Part shown: positions 1 to 9,273 of the stretch, piece by piece
How the letters are laid out: every line of letters begins with the position of its first letter
How positions within the stretch are numbered: position 1 is the stretch's first letter
DNA from: Pelagimonas sp050633425
Lineage (GTDB): Bacteria > Pseudomonadota > Alphaproteobacteria > Rhodobacterales > Rhodobacteraceae
Assembly (NCBI RefSeq): GCF_050633425.1
Contig: NZ_JBOEGM010000020.1
Coordinates: 186,001 to 250,000, forward strand
Reading direction: 5' to 3'
DNA: 64,000 nucleotides
Program-made: the position numbers and the translations under genes
The notes under the pieces: generated by a model
The model's input: the letters and a program-made list of their open reading frames with translations, nothing else
What the model was told of the DNA's origin: nothing
The model's database searches: none

Positions 1-717
1 TTCAGGTAAGCGAACCAAGCCAGATTGCGCGTCTCCAAAGAAACAAGGCAACATGCCGATGCCGCGCCCCATTTCGATCAACCGCGCTGCCGCTCCCATC
101 GTGCTGGCGTTTGCAACAGTACGTGCAGACCCGAGCGGTTGTCTGGCTGGTCGCCAATCGAAGGCAATCCAACAATCGCGTTTCGGTCTGTTCTTAAGGT
201 AGGCTGGTGCCGCATAAAGCGCGAGCGGGCTTTCTGCGACCTTCTTACCATAGGCCGTTTCCGGGGGGGAGCGTGTCAGTCGGACAACAACATCCGCGTC
301 CCGCCATGCCAGTTCGCTCAATTCATCGGTCGCAATGATCTTGAGTGAGATCATCGGATATCGCTCCATAAAAGCGTCTATGGGTTTATCCAATACCGAC
401 AAATACAGGCTTTCCAGCATGGATATCGTGACCGGACCCGCCAATCCCGTATCGGCCGAAAAGGACATCCTATCAATCTTGGCAACCTTTGCTTCAATGT
501 CCTCAGCGAGAGGCAGAATGCGCTGCCCCAGATCGGTGAGGCACTGACCTTCCTTGCGCCGCTCTAACAGCGGACTACCCAGAACATCATGCAATGACTG
601 CAAGTGTCTTGAGACAGTCGCGTGTGTTTTGTTGAGCGATCTTGCAGCCCCCCTGACAGAGCCCGCTCTCACCACCGCAAGGAAAATCCGCAGGTCGTCC
701 CAATCAGGGGTGGTCAT
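1..717 (-). CDS. LysR-family transcriptional regulator (partial, C-terminus off the left edge)
   Basis: The reverse strand is open from an ATG at 717 to the window edge (239 codons, no stop). The N-terminus reads as a LysR winged helix-turn-helix (about residues 5-60, with AARSLNKTHATVSRHLQ and then LLERRKEGQCLTDLG). An effector-binding domain follows, including ELAWRDADVVVRL and LIEMGRGIGMLP. LysR proteins usually bind upstream of a divergent target, and here the divergent genes are the two unknowns starting at 806 and 1110. The ligand is unknown. About 55-60 C-terminal residues should lie outside the window. Confidence 0.9.
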   Translation of the reverse strand, partial: MTTPDWDDLRIFLAVVRAGSVRGAARSLNKTHATVSRHLQSLHDVLGSPLLERRKEGQCLTDLGQRILPLAEDIEAKVAKIDRMSFSADTGLAGPVTISMLESLYLSVLDKPIDAFMERYPMISLKIIATDELSELAWRDADVVVRLTRSPPETAYGKKVAESPLALYAAPAYLKNRPKRDCWIAFDWRPARQPLGSARTVANASTMGAAARLIEMGRGIGMLPCFFGDAQSGLVRLPE

Positions 718-805
718 TTTTTCATCCGGTAAGGTTCAATTTTGGTCAATTTATAAGCCGACAGTCTCTTTGTATCAAGAGGAACACCACACATCGGAAA
801 TCAAC

Positions 806-1105
806 ATGACGTATGAAATCAAACTCCTCGAAGCCGACATCCGAAATCCCATGGATGGCAATATGACCTTGGGGCTGCACCACGAAGACACGCTTTGTGG
901 CCGGCTTGAATACACTTGGGACGATAAAATGTTTTCGTCGGTGTTCCAGGGTAACGCGCCAAGCCTCCCGTCACCTGCCCACCCCACACTGATTTTGCAT
1001 CGCGCTGTTGCGGCGATCTATGCCCTGAAAACTGCTGATCATGCGGTTTTGACGGATGTATTTCGTGACCATGTCGTCACGATCACCATTGAAAACAAGG
1101 AATAA
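806..1105 (+). CDS. Hypothetical protein, 99 aa
   Basis: I do not recognise this family. The start is the ATG at 806, because the longer open frame upstream runs back through the LysR promoter region. The product is small and soluble, mildly acidic, with no signal peptide or membrane segment. It ends 4 nt before the next gene, so the two are probably one transcript under the divergent LysR regulator. Coding is supported by ordinary codon use and tight spacing, not by homology. Confidence 0.6.
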   Translation: MTYEIKLLEADIRNPMDGNMTLGLHHEDTLCGRLEYTWDDKMFSSVFQGNAPSLPSPAHPTLILHRAVAAIYALKTADHAVLTDVFRDHVVTITIENKE

Positions 1106-1109
1106 TATT

Positions 1110-1814
1110 ATGCTTGATCACCTATCTACGACCACAGCCCTAACAATTGCTTTGATGAGTGCAACCGGTGCGCTTGCCGATAGCACCGTCACACCTGTCG
1201 GGGTCATGGGGCTGTTTCATTCGGATAGCCCGACGGCTATTACCCTCGATAGGACCGCCTTGGCAGCGCTGGGATGTTCTGTGCGACGATCAGGTATTAT
1301 CGGTGCCGCACAGGGCGACATCGGCCTTGAGCAACCCAACCAGTTTGCTTTGTTGGCCTGCGACACATCGGTGCTGTCAGACAGGTCGTCGCGTGCTCAT
1401 CTGGCTGCGCTTGCGCCATCATCAGACACCCTCGCCGTTCTAGAAGGCGACCTGATTGATTTCCCGGTTCAAGCCGCGAAAGGCCCAATTTCGGACCGAC
1501 AATATGTTTTCAAGATCAGTTATTACAACAACCAAGACGTCAATGCGCGCGATGCGGAATTGGCGCGCATTGACGCCAAGGCTGAAACCCTTGAGGACAC
1601 GTATGTCACCGAGTCTTTTGTTGGCGTGGATTATGCCCTCGGCATGCCGACCCCTGATGAGGTTGTGATCCTGTACTACGACGATGCCGAAACAGGGGAT
1701 CGATTTCGGAATGCAAACAGTGATTTCCTGAGCGAAATCGGGGTGTTCAACGCCACGCATCTGATCAGCACAATCTACTATGTCGGACAAGCTGGGCCGA
1801 AAACAGATGGGTGA
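1110..1814 (+). CDS. Hypothetical secreted protein, 234 aa
   Basis: The ATG at 1110 gives a protein beginning with a plausible Sec signal peptide (hydrophobic TTALTIALMSATGALA, cleavage near ALA-DS). The mature part is about 210 residues, acidic, and contains two cysteines in a short central stretch (around GCSVRRSG and LACDTS), which could form a disulfide in the periplasm. I do not recognise the family. It follows the 99-aa gene by 4 nt. A longer in-frame start at 1056 would overlap that gene and lose the signal peptide, so I rejected it. Confidence 0.65.
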   Translation: MLDHLSTTTALTIALMSATGALADSTVTPVGVMGLFHSDSPTAITLDRTALAALGCSVRRSGIIGAAQGDIGLEQPNQFALLACDTSVLSDRSSRAHLAALAPSSDTLAVLEGDLIDFPVQAAKGPISDRQYVFKISYYNNQDVNARDAELARIDAKAETLEDTYVTESFVGVDYALGMPTPDEVVILYYDDAETGDRFRNANSDFLSEIGVFNATHLISTIYYVGQAGPKTDG

Positions 1815-2308
1815 ATCTGCCCTAGAATGCAAACCGGAACACCCAGTCATCCGGCCCCTCGACGGCCCGATGGCATGTTAGAGGGCGGGCTGTTCCACCG
1901 CCCAAAGCCGGTGCTGTCTCTCAAAGGCAGCTCAAGCGGATCAGGTGGATATCTCCTGCTTTTCGGCCCGCCATGCAGGTCATCACCTCACACGGGCATG
2001 AACTTCACGAGAGCCGAAAAGCACAATCCGGGGATTGGTTAGCCGATGCCAACAGCGACCTCTATCGGTTTGCATCTGCTGCGCCTTTTATCAGGGGCGC
2101 AGCCCATTTAGGAACCACTTTAGATCGGCCCATACGCGCGTTTTTTGACTTTGCATCCGGCCCAAGCCGCATTTGGGCGCAAAATTTTGAACACAAACCA
2201 ACACTGCCCGACACACCTCTGAAATTATTTTACAAATCGGCGACGGAACTAGGTGCGGCGCGCGTACTACGTAGGACTTTAACCTCAAATCACGTAAATG
2301 GGACCGCC
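1815..2308. other. 494-nt gap with no convincing gene
   Basis: The frame of the following PepSY gene stays open upstream to 1973, but this extension lacks codon bias and would bury the natural membrane start. The gap probably carries the PepSY promoter. I see no tRNA, repeat or clear operator. Confidence 0.5.
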
Positions 2309-3445
2309 ATGTCATTTCGAAAAATCCTGTTCTGGAGCCATTTGGTGGCTGGAATAGCAACAGGGCTTGTCATTTTGCTCCTCGCCATCACCGGTGTTCT
2401 TTTGACCTACGAACACCAGCTTATTAACGCCGCCGAAAGCACATACGACGTGACGGTTTCGGACGCATCCGCATTGCCTGCTGACCGGCTTGCCGAAATC
2501 GCCCTTGCTGAAACCGACGGAAAAGCATCGGCCCTTGTCTTCCAAAATGACGACAGCGCCGCCGTGGTCGCCACGATTGGCCGGAGCGACAAACTCTTCC
2601 TCGATCCTTATTCCGGCGAAGCTTTGGGCTCTGGTCCAACCGCCACCGAAGAGTTTTTTGGCACGGTGACCACACTGCACCGATGGCTTTCGCTCTCAGG
2701 GCGCAACGACACCGGGGCGATGGTGACTGGTGCGTCGAACCTCGTCTTTGGCTTTCTTCTCCAGTCGGGGATTTACCTTTGGCTGCCCCGTATCTGGAAA
2801 TGGGGCATGCTTAAGACAAAAATACTGTTCCGACGTAGTTATCCGAACGCCAAAGCACGTGACTTCTCATGGCATCATGTTTTTGCGTTCTGGGCTGCGA
2901 TCCCCCTTATCTTGATCATCCTCTCAGGGGCTGTCATCTCCTATTCTTGGGCAAGCGACTTGGTCTACTCAGCCTATGGCGAAGACGCCCCGACAAGACG
3001 GCGACCCGGTGGGAGCCAGGCCAGTGGCCCACTTGCGATTGACGCCAATGGTGTCGGGCTTCAGGCCGTTCTCGATCGGGCGATCACTCATGAAAGTGAT
3101 TGGACCCAAATCAAATTGACCCTGCCCAAAGGCAAAAATGCCGACAGTGTCAGCGCCATGGTGGACACCGGAACGGGGCGGCAGTTGACGCATCAGACAA
3201 CATTGACGATCGCGCAAGAAACGGGTGAGGTCGTGTCGACAAGTCGCCTGTCTGATCGGTCACCGGGGATGCAGGCGCGCATGTGGATGCGGTTCGTTCA
3301 TACGGGCGAGCATTACGGCCTCATCGGGCAAACCATTGCGGGGCTTGCCTCTTTGTTCACGGTCTTCATGGTTTATACAGGTCTGGCGCTCAGCTACCGC
3401 CGCCTCATCCAGCCGCTGTTTCGGCCTCGGAAATCAGCGGCCTAA
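2309..3445 (+). CDS. PepSY-associated transmembrane protein (iron-regulated membrane protein type)
   Basis: The protein is 378 aa, a normal length for the PepSY_TM family. It has four predicted membrane segments (about 13-33, 137-158, 190-212, 345-365) with a large periplasmic region between the first two. Family signatures include LHRWLSL after the first periplasmic domain and WHHVFAFW at the third helix. Proteins of this type are often found with siderophore or heme receptors and are thought to act at the inner membrane in ferric-chelate use, some as reductases. No TonB receptor is adjacent, so the substrate is unknown. The ATG at 2309 is chosen because the first helix begins directly after it. 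Confidence 0.85.
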   Translation: MSFRKILFWSHLVAGIATGLVILLLAITGVLLTYEHQLINAAESTYDVTVSDASALPADRLAEIALAETDGKASALVFQNDDSAAVVATIGRSDKLFLDPYSGEALGSGPTATEEFFGTVTTLHRWLSLSGRNDTGAMVTGASNLVFGFLLQSGIYLWLPRIWKWGMLKTKILFRRSYPNAKARDFSWHHVFAFWAAIPLILIILSGAVISYSWASDLVYSAYGEDAPTRRRPGGSQASGPLAIDANGVGLQAVLDRAITHESDWTQIKLTLPKGKNADSVSAMVDTGTGRQLTHQTTLTIAQETGEVVSTSRLSDRSPGMQARMWMRFVHTGEHYGLIGQTIAGLASLFTVFMVYTGLALSYRRLIQPLFRPRKSAA

Positions 3446-3455
3446 GCCGTTTTAT

Positions 3456-3488
3456 CGCCCGGTCGTTGCAAAGACCAACGACCGGGCG
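3456..3488 (+). terminator. Strong hairpin downstream of the PepSY gene
   Basis: There is a perfect 13-bp stem (CGCCCGGTCGTTG with CAACGACCGGGCG) and a 7-nt loop, starting 10 nt after the PepSY stop. No T-tract follows, so it may work poorly as an intrinsic terminator or serve as an mRNA 3' stabiliser. It lies between converging genes. Confidence 0.6.
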
Positions 3489-3652
3489 GAAACCATAAAC
3501 ATGGAACTGTGAACGCCCAAACGCGTCATAACGGGGGCTGCAGAGAAAGACCCAATCAACGGACTGCCCACTCAATCTCAACAGATGACCGTTTTATGTT
3601 CAGTCAACGACGCGGCGGGCGGTTGGAATGTTGGCTTACGTGAGACGTTTTT

Positions 3653-4810
3653 CTAAGCGGATGTCAGTCTCATGACACGATGTGCCTCCCAGGTTTGAGG
3701 AGGCTCCAGTTTTCGAGCCAGATGGGTTATCACGGCCTCAGGTACGGCATCAGGTCGATCTTTGTTTTGACGGAGCAATTGATCGGGGGCGGGTTCAATG
3801 TACACGAGGTCAATTCTGGCTCCGTAATCTCGCAAGAGTCGCAGAACCTTTGCCCGATTTTGCCGTGTTACATTCGTGCCGTTCCAGACAAAGTCTTTGC
3901 CCGCGCGTAGAAATGTGCGGGCTCTTTCATACGCGGCCTGAATAACCCTGCCCTGATTGCCCCGCGCCGTCACTCCAAGCTCATCGCGGATGAGGTCGAG
4001 ACTGACAACCGGATGGTCGCTTCGATGTTGGGCAATCCATGTGTCCTTGCCCGCGCCCGGCAGACCCGACATGACCGTGACGGTGCATTTGAACGCCTCA
4101 TGAGCCTCATAATGAGGATCCCGGCCCTCGGTCTCGAAGAAGGCAACGCGGCTTTCATCATTGGCAAAGTCAAAGGGAGCGTTGAAACATCCGGCGTCTT
4201 GAAAAATCACCTCCGTAAGGCTGACATTGTCCAAAACTGCCTGTTGATCCTGACAAATGCGCCCCAAAGCGTCAGCTCGGGCATGGAGGCACAGGTGATC
4301 GGGGCGGCATTTCCATGATGTCTCTATCGCCAGTCGGGTTGGATCGGGCCGTTCGATTAGCCAAAAAGGCAGCTGATGATGGGCGATGATCGCGCAAAGT
4401 GCCTCGCGCCACGCGAAGGGAGATTGCGCATGCCACAGCAATGTCCGTGCCATGGCAGCCCCGATCCGCGAATGCCCCGGTGATGAAATGCGCCCATCCC
4501 CTTGCTGGGTTGTAACGGCTGGTTTGCCAATGTCATGCAGCACAGCCGCCCAAAAGAGATAGCCTTGATCCTCAGGCGGCAGGTCGCGCCAGGTCGGATC
4601 GGCAACCATCGCCTCGACAACCATGCGGGTATGAATGCCAACATCACCTTCAGCGTGATAGATCGGATCCTGCGGGCACCTGTCCAGCACCGCCAGCTCA
4701 GGCCAAAGCGGCCAGATTGCATCCCAATTAACCCGCCAAAACGGGCCGGTCGGGACCAAGGACATCAGATGCTCATGCGGGACGTGGGGTGTTTTGACCT
4801 TACGCATCAT
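3653..4810 (-). CDS. HD-Pnk: HD phosphohydrolase fused to polynucleotide 5'-kinase (RNA end healing)
   Basis: The protein is 385 aa. The N-terminal half is an HD phosphohydrolase with metal-binding residues near H52/H60, the HD pair H92-D93 (AAVLHDIGKPAVT), H113 and H144-H145. The C-terminal half is a P-loop kinase with GLPGAGKDT at about 249-257 and NGTNVTRQNR downstream. This order matches the HD-Pnk family (prototype in Runella), which removes 2',3'-cyclic, 2'- and 3'-phosphates and phosphorylates 5'-OH ends. The start overlaps the stop of the RNA ligase (ATGATGCGTAA), so the two are translationally coupled. Together they would heal and seal broken RNA. Start could be 4810 or 4807. Confidence 0.88.
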   Translation of the reverse strand: MMRKVKTPHVPHEHLMSLVPTGPFWRVNWDAIWPLWPELAVLDRCPQDPIYHAEGDVGIHTRMVVEAMVADPTWRDLPPEDQGYLFWAAVLHDIGKPAVTTQQGDGRISSPGHSRIGAAMARTLLWHAQSPFAWREALCAIIAHHQLPFWLIERPDPTRLAIETSWKCRPDHLCLHARADALGRICQDQQAVLDNVSLTEVIFQDAGCFNAPFDFANDESRVAFFETEGRDPHYEAHEAFKCTVTVMSGLPGAGKDTWIAQHRSDHPVVSLDLIRDELGVTARGNQGRVIQAAYERARTFLRAGKDFVWNGTNVTRQNRAKVLRLLRDYGARIDLVYIEPAPDQLLRQNKDRPDAVPEAVITHLARKLEPPQTWEAHRVMRLTSA

Positions 4811-5611
4811 ATGCACCCGAAATCCCCAAAACAGGGGCAAAGATATCGACCCCGTCGGCCAAGCCGTTCGGTAGGATCGGACGGTCATGCCAATGCCCAT
4901 CAGACGCTTGGACCGCCTGATGAAAGTCGGCCCGCACAAACTTGAACCGATCCAGGACATGGGTTGTATCTTCGTGTTTCAAATACAAACCTTCTGCTAG
5001 ATCGCTGTCTTCGGTCTGCTGTTCCACCATGTCCGCCCGGCTGCCGGATTGCTCGGCTGCGCGCGCCAGAATCCGACGCCAATCCTGCGATTTATAAGGT
5101 GTCGGGCGGGTCAAGGAGTTGAGCTGATCAACGGATGTCACTTTGCCCTCATGAAGCACAGGAACCGGCATGATCGGCAGTCCGCCTAACAGGGAACGCC
5201 GGGCGGCGGTGCTGAGAAAGGCCCCATTGTCCCGGTCCAACACGTCAAATTCCAAAAAAAATGCGGAAGCCGATCATAAAACACGGTGTGTTTGGCATAC
5301 ATCCACTCGCCGTACATGACGAACCTGTGTCCAAGGACAGGCTCCAACACATGGGCATGGGCCGCTGCCCAGGTTTTGAGCAAAGCAAAATGGCGTTCTC
5401 GACCTCCGCCGGTCAGGTAATGCCCCCGGCTTTGCAACAGCAGGTTGCCCTGCACGTCAAAGGACACGGCGGAGTTGGCCCCGTCGAGCTTCTCCTCCAC
5501 GATCAGATTCTGACCCGCGAGGTCCTTGATTGGTTTGTCGTCGGCCATATCGCCAACTTGAAGGCGCGAGCCTTCAACATGCCGCGTGCGCGGGTATTTT
5601 CGGATAGTCAT
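4800..5611 (-). pseudogene. RNA ligase (nucleotidyltransferase family), frameshifted in a T8 run
   Basis: Two overlapping reading frames together encode one ATP-dependent RNA ligase of the PF09414 type. The first part (ATG 5611) carries motif I EEKLDGAN with nucleotidyl lysine K41, SRGH and motif III VMYGEWMYAKH. The second carries LEFDVLDRD, AEGLYLKHED (motif IV) and DRFKFVRADF (motif V). They are split at a run of eight T on the coding strand (A8 at 5254-5261). One more T would restore HFFLEFDVLD and give 270 residues with every motif. The frame breaks between motifs III and IIIa, so the first frame alone would not be a working ligase. This is a true mutation, a site of transcriptional slippage, or a homopolymer sequencing error. 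It is first in an operon with HD-Pnk. Confidence 0.8.
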
Positions 5612-5977
5612 AACAGTCTCACGATGTATTGATTGCACACAAATAAGCATCCGACACACGTGGTCGGAGCCTTGTTTGAAGTATGTGCGCTGAGATTACA
5701 TCGGTCTTCCGTGGGGTTCAGGGTTTGAGACAAGGACGGACCAAAAGCGTTTTGGCGCTAAAATTGCAATAACCGACATTCACTCGTTAAGCGCAAGAAC
5801 CAGCTTGGTTCGTTCAGTTTTCACTCCCCCAAATGATCAAATATGTTCCTGCAGACCCTAGTAACTTCCTGATTTGGTCCAAAATGACGGGTGGCAGTCA
5901 GCGATCCAGTCTGGGTCCAGACTATGCACAAAACTTAACCCGAGGCAGGAATACACTTACAACGCTGGGAGGCCGCC
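5612..5977. other. 366-nt intergenic region between divergent genes
   Basis: This region separates the RNA ligase start (reverse) from the secreted unknown at 5978 (forward), so it should hold two promoters. It contains a short inverted repeat around 5793-5811 (GAACCAGCTTGGTTC). I see no gene in it. Confidence 0.45.
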
Positions 5978-6523
5978 ATGAAAACCGCAATTGTTCTTGG
6001 GGTTTTAATATCTCTTATGTCCACGTCGGCTTCCGCCGAAAGTATTCGCTGGAAACCCGAAACTCTCAAGCCCGGCGACGACACCAGTCTCAACCAAAGC
6101 CAAGGAGGCCTTATCCACCACGTATTTCGTGGAAAGGTCGGGCGCTTATATGCTTTGGAAAGCTATCGTGGGTCTTCACCATCGGGAAAACCCGTTTTCA
6201 CAACTTACCTAGACAAAGATGGAAATCAGGTTCGGTGGGTGAGACAAGACGGGTTTGAACTGCAATTTCACCCGCATGATTGCACCCCAACACTTGGGCC
6301 TTGCCAATGTACCCAAGTCGGTTCTGACGGAAAAAAGGAGGTCCGTTTGAGAATTACCGAAGCTGTAAGGGGCGGGTTTCAGTTCGCTGAATACGGGTCT
6401 GATGGTAGGCAGTTGTTTGGTGGCAATCTAACACTGGATGCGCGTGACAATGCAGTGAATGGCCGTTTAGACGGCAACCAAGGAAAGCAGCGGTTTCAAA
6501 TGGTAAAGCAAGTGTACAAATAA
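5978..6523 (+). CDS. Hypothetical secreted protein, 181 aa
   Basis: A Sec signal peptide is clear (MKTAIVLGVLISLMSTSASA, cleavage before ESIR). The mature part is about 160 residues, basic, glycine-rich and probably beta-rich, with a central cysteine trio (HDCTPTLGPCQCTQ). I do not recognise the family. It is set apart from its neighbours by long gaps and appears monocistronic. GGGAGGCCGCC just upstream of the ATG is a reasonable ribosome binding site. Confidence 0.7.
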   Translation: MKTAIVLGVLISLMSTSASAESIRWKPETLKPGDDTSLNQSQGGLIHHVFRGKVGRLYALESYRGSSPSGKPVFTTYLDKDGNQVRWVRQDGFELQFHPHDCTPTLGPCQCTQVGSDGKKEVRLRITEAVRGGFQFAEYGSDGRQLFGGNLTLDARDNAVNGRLDGNQGKQRFQMVKQVYK

Positions 6524-6794
6524 GACACAAAAGCGCTGAAATGGGCCGAATGCCGTGATTGGTCGGCCTCAGTGAACGCGACCTTTGTCTGCCCAGTTGC
6601 ACTTCAACACCAATGACCAAGGGGGGGGGCGGCCGAACCAGCCAGTTGTTAGTGCCAGGCTCCGACAAATCCATGCAGCTATTTGCATAGAGGCATGCCC
6701 AATTCAAAAGAAACACAAAGGCCATATAACTGCCAAATTTTATGGGTATGACCTCGGTGGAAATGGTCAATCTTTAACGTTAAGGTGGAACAAC

Positions 6795-7694
6795 GTGCCC
6801 AAACCTCTGAGCTTTGCTGAGCATATTAGCCTGCAGCTTTCTAATGGAAAAACGCGATATCCTGACGAAATTGCGAAGGAAATATTGAAATCTCATCTCT
6901 CAAAACCGGCTCTGCATTTGACGCCCGAAGACCTTCGCGCACGCGTAATGAAAACAGAAAAGCCAGCATATGTGCTGGGGCGCAAAACCTATGTCTCAGG
7001 ACGCAATTGGTTTGGGGGGGGGCCGCTTTTGCCCAGCCACATGCCTTGGCCCAGAACAGATATCCACCGACAGCCCATGCACTTTTGGGCACAGATTGAC
7101 TGTGCGACGTTGAACGGGCCCCATGACCTGCCCAATAGCGGCTTGCTCCTTTTCTTTTTCGATCTGGATGAATTTGGGCCAGATCAACGGCACAATGGAG
7201 CAGGCAAGGTGATCTTCGTGGCTCAGAGCGACATTCCATTGATGGAACGACAGCCGCCATCTGATATGCCGCAGTTCCTACACGCCCCAGGCGAACAAAC
7301 CTCCAAATTCGACACGCGGGTTACTACCAACAAATTTGCGGCCGAGCCTCATATGTTTGCTTGGTATGATATGCAAAACGTTGATCTGAACTGGGATCTG
7401 TTGAGCAATGAAAACGAACTATCTGCGGGTGAGATCGCCACGGAAGTCACGCAGGCCAATAGAAAGGAAACGATCGCCACTGCAGCGCCGGAAACCTACG
7501 GGCAGCACGCGTTACTAGGGCCTGAGCAAGAGATCACCAATCCGACCTACGGCGAAGGTGTTCGCCTGATGTGTCTTGGCAGCGATGACGAGATGGATTG
7601 GCAATTCGCCGACGACGGTGTCGTTGAATTCTGGATGTCCCATGCCGATTTGCGCGAGCATCGTTTCGATCGTGCCTATGCAATGATGGCTTAG
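6795..7694 (+). CDS. DUF1963 / YwqG-like protein
   Basis: The central and C-terminal parts match the DUF1963 (YwqG) fold: GGGPLLPSHMPWPR, MHFWAQIDCATL, SGLLLFFFDLDE and a closing section with LMCLGSDDEMDWQFADDGVVEFWM. Proteins of this family are cytoplasmic with no established function. I chose the GTG at 6795 because AAGGTGG sits 7 nt upstream; it gives 299 aa. A TTG at 6585 would add 70 residues that look non-coding and include a G9 run (6621-6629). A second G9 run (7014-7022) lies inside the gene and encodes FGGG. Confidence 0.72.
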   Translation: MPKPLSFAEHISLQLSNGKTRYPDEIAKEILKSHLSKPALHLTPEDLRARVMKTEKPAYVLGRKTYVSGRNWFGGGPLLPSHMPWPRTDIHRQPMHFWAQIDCATLNGPHDLPNSGLLLFFFDLDEFGPDQRHNGAGKVIFVAQSDIPLMERQPPSDMPQFLHAPGEQTSKFDTRVTTNKFAAEPHMFAWYDMQNVDLNWDLLSNENELSAGEIATEVTQANRKETIATAAPETYGQHALLGPEQEITNPTYGEGVRLMCLGSDDEMDWQFADDGVVEFWMSHADLREHRFDRAYAMMA

Positions 7695-7809
7695 AAAAAG
7701 CTAAAGCGCCGACGTTATAACCAATTTTGAAACCCGCCGTCTTTCGTGGCCAGATTTGTTCGAAGACAGTATTGAGCCCTTTTGACACGTGCTGTGGGAG
7801 GCTCCAACG

Positions 7810-8502
7810 TCAGGTTTCCTTGCGTTTCGACGTTGCCTCCTCCCACCCTTTCAACAAGGCGGCTCGACGGCCTGGGTACTTGCTTCCAAGAACTCTGAGG
7901 TCCTGAACGCGTTCGGTCTTGAAATGCCGATAGTCGTCTTTCGTCTCGCACCAACCGACGAGGTATCGGGCCCTGTCAAGGAAAGCGATCAACAGCGGCC
8001 AGACAATCCTGTCAGTCGTGCTGCCATCGCGATCTGTGTAAATGAGCTGCAACCTGTACCGCTCTCGAATAGCATGTCGCAACAGCGCACTGTCAAAGCG
8101 CTCCGATACGCGCACTTGCGTTTGTATGGGTTTGGAACTCCCGTCCAGGACAACCGGACGCAGCTCCTTTGGAATGGCCAGTGAGAGTTTCGACACAAGG
8201 TCACGCGCAGCCCGGGCAAGCGAGGGGTCCGCCTCGGACGCCACCCAAGCCGCCCCCAAGGCTGCGGCCTCTAACTCGTCTGCCGTCAGCATCAGCGGGG
8301 GCATGTCATAGCCATCATCAAGGACGTATCCAACACCCGCCTCTCCGGTGATCGGGATGCGTTGGGCGTGAAGCTCGGCCATATCGCGATAAAGCGTACT
8401 GAGAGAGATTTCCAATTCATCGGCAAGGTCTCGTCCTGTGATCGGCGACCGGGTCGACCGCAAGATCTGGATAATCTGAAACAACCGTTCTGTGCGACGC
8501 AT
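7810..8502 (-). CDS. YafY-type transcriptional regulator (HTH + WYL domain)
   Basis: The protein is 230 aa. The N-terminal HTH (about 1-60; RLFQIIQILRSTRSPITGRD and ISLSTLYRDMAEL) is followed by a WYL domain, in which the usual W-Y-L patch lies in the region LQLIYTDRDGSTTDRIVWPL. WYL domains are ligand or nucleic-acid sensing modules that control stress and defence genes, but YafY-type members most often regulate the adjacent divergent gene. That is the SRPBCC protein at 8615. The operator probably lies in the 112-nt gap between them. Confidence 0.85.
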   Translation of the reverse strand: MRRTERLFQIIQILRSTRSPITGRDLADELEISLSTLYRDMAELHAQRIPITGEAGVGYVLDDGYDMPPLMLTADELEAAALGAAWVASEADPSLARAARDLVSKLSLAIPKELRPVVLDGSSKPIQTQVRVSERFDSALLRHAIRERYRLQLIYTDRDGSTTDRIVWPLLIAFLDRARYLVGWCETKDDYRHFKTERVQDLRVLGSKYPGRRAALLKGWEEATSKRKET

Positions 8503-8549
8503 TTTTCGACCCTCCTCTCATGCTGCTATCATAACGGTGAGAGCAGCCC

Positions 8550-8596
8550 ACTTCTAGAACCCTCTTAGAAACTGAAATTGCGCAACCTCAGCGCAA
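8550..8596. promoter_or_regulatory. Candidate operator region between the WYL regulator and the SRPBCC gene
   Basis: Two elements stand out: an imperfect direct repeat TTCTAGAA / TCTTAGAA near 8552-8570, and an inverted repeat TTGCGC-N7-GCGCAA at 8578-8596. Either could be the regulator's binding site. This is inference from position and symmetry only. Confidence 0.35.
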
Positions 8597-8614
8597 ACCA
8601 AACGGAGCCTAAGA

Positions 8615-9061
8615 ATGATTCATCATGAACGTAGCCTGACCATCGATGCAGCGCCGGACGCAGTGTGGGCAGTGCTCAGCCGCTATATGCAGATCGACGC
8701 GTTCGCGCCCCAGATCACTTCGGTTGACGCATTGACCGAAGGAGAGATCGGCATAGGCTCAAAGCGGCGCAATCACTTTGCCAACGGCACGTCTCTTGTC
8801 GAAGAGGTGGTCGCGTGGAAACCGGGCACGGGCTACACCGTAGGGCTTTCGGATATGGCGGCAATGCCATTGAACCACGCCAGTTCCGAAATTCGCATCA
8901 CTCCGACAGGCGGACGTTCCAAAGTGACATGGACCTTCGACTATCGCGTTAAATATGGCGCTTTAGGTTGGGTGCTCGGGCAAACCATTATGAAGATAAT
9001 GATGGGTAAGGTCATTGATGCGAACCTAAAGGGACTATCAGAAAAAGTGCGCGCCGGATAA
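8615..9061 (+). CDS. SRPBCC-family protein (polyketide cyclase / START-like)
   Basis: The protein is 148 aa with the SRPBCC layout: ERSLTIDAAPDAVWAVLSRY at the start, IGSKRRNHF and GRSKVTWTFDYRVKY in the beta sheet, and a long C-terminal helix ending in GLSEKVRAG. Family members bind hydrophobic ligands in a helix-grip pocket; the ligand here is unknown. It is divergent from the WYL regulator, which probably controls it. ACGGAGCCTAAGA upstream of the ATG is the ribosome binding site. Confidence 0.8.
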   Translation: MIHHERSLTIDAAPDAVWAVLSRYMQIDAFAPQITSVDALTEGEIGIGSKRRNHFANGTSLVEEVVAWKPGTGYTVGLSDMAAMPLNHASSEIRITPTGGRSKVTWTFDYRVKYGALGWVLGQTIMKIMMGKVIDANLKGLSEKVRAG

Positions 9062-9273
9062 GCCGGATTTGGTTCGCAATTATGACGCGGCCATTCGTTC
9101 GTTTAGAGCGGATGGCGTTCTCGTCGACGCTTTGGAGAACATGAGCGCATGAACGGCTGCGGAGCAGCTCTCACGGATTGTTCGTCTCCAACTCTTGAAA
9201 AACAGGTGTGAATACCGACGGAACTTGTCAGCACCCGCGTGTAACCCTCCAACGACCCAAAGGAGAATGTGAC

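Noticed and set aside
1973..2308. N-terminal extension of the PepSY protein
   Set aside because: It would put 112 non-membrane residues with poor codon bias ahead of a natural N-terminal helix.
6621..7022. Two G9 runs as a phase-variation signal
   Set aside because: One lies upstream of the start I chose, the other is in frame and encodes FGGG within the DUF1963 domain. The gene is not a surface structure, and no repeat variation can be seen from one sequence.
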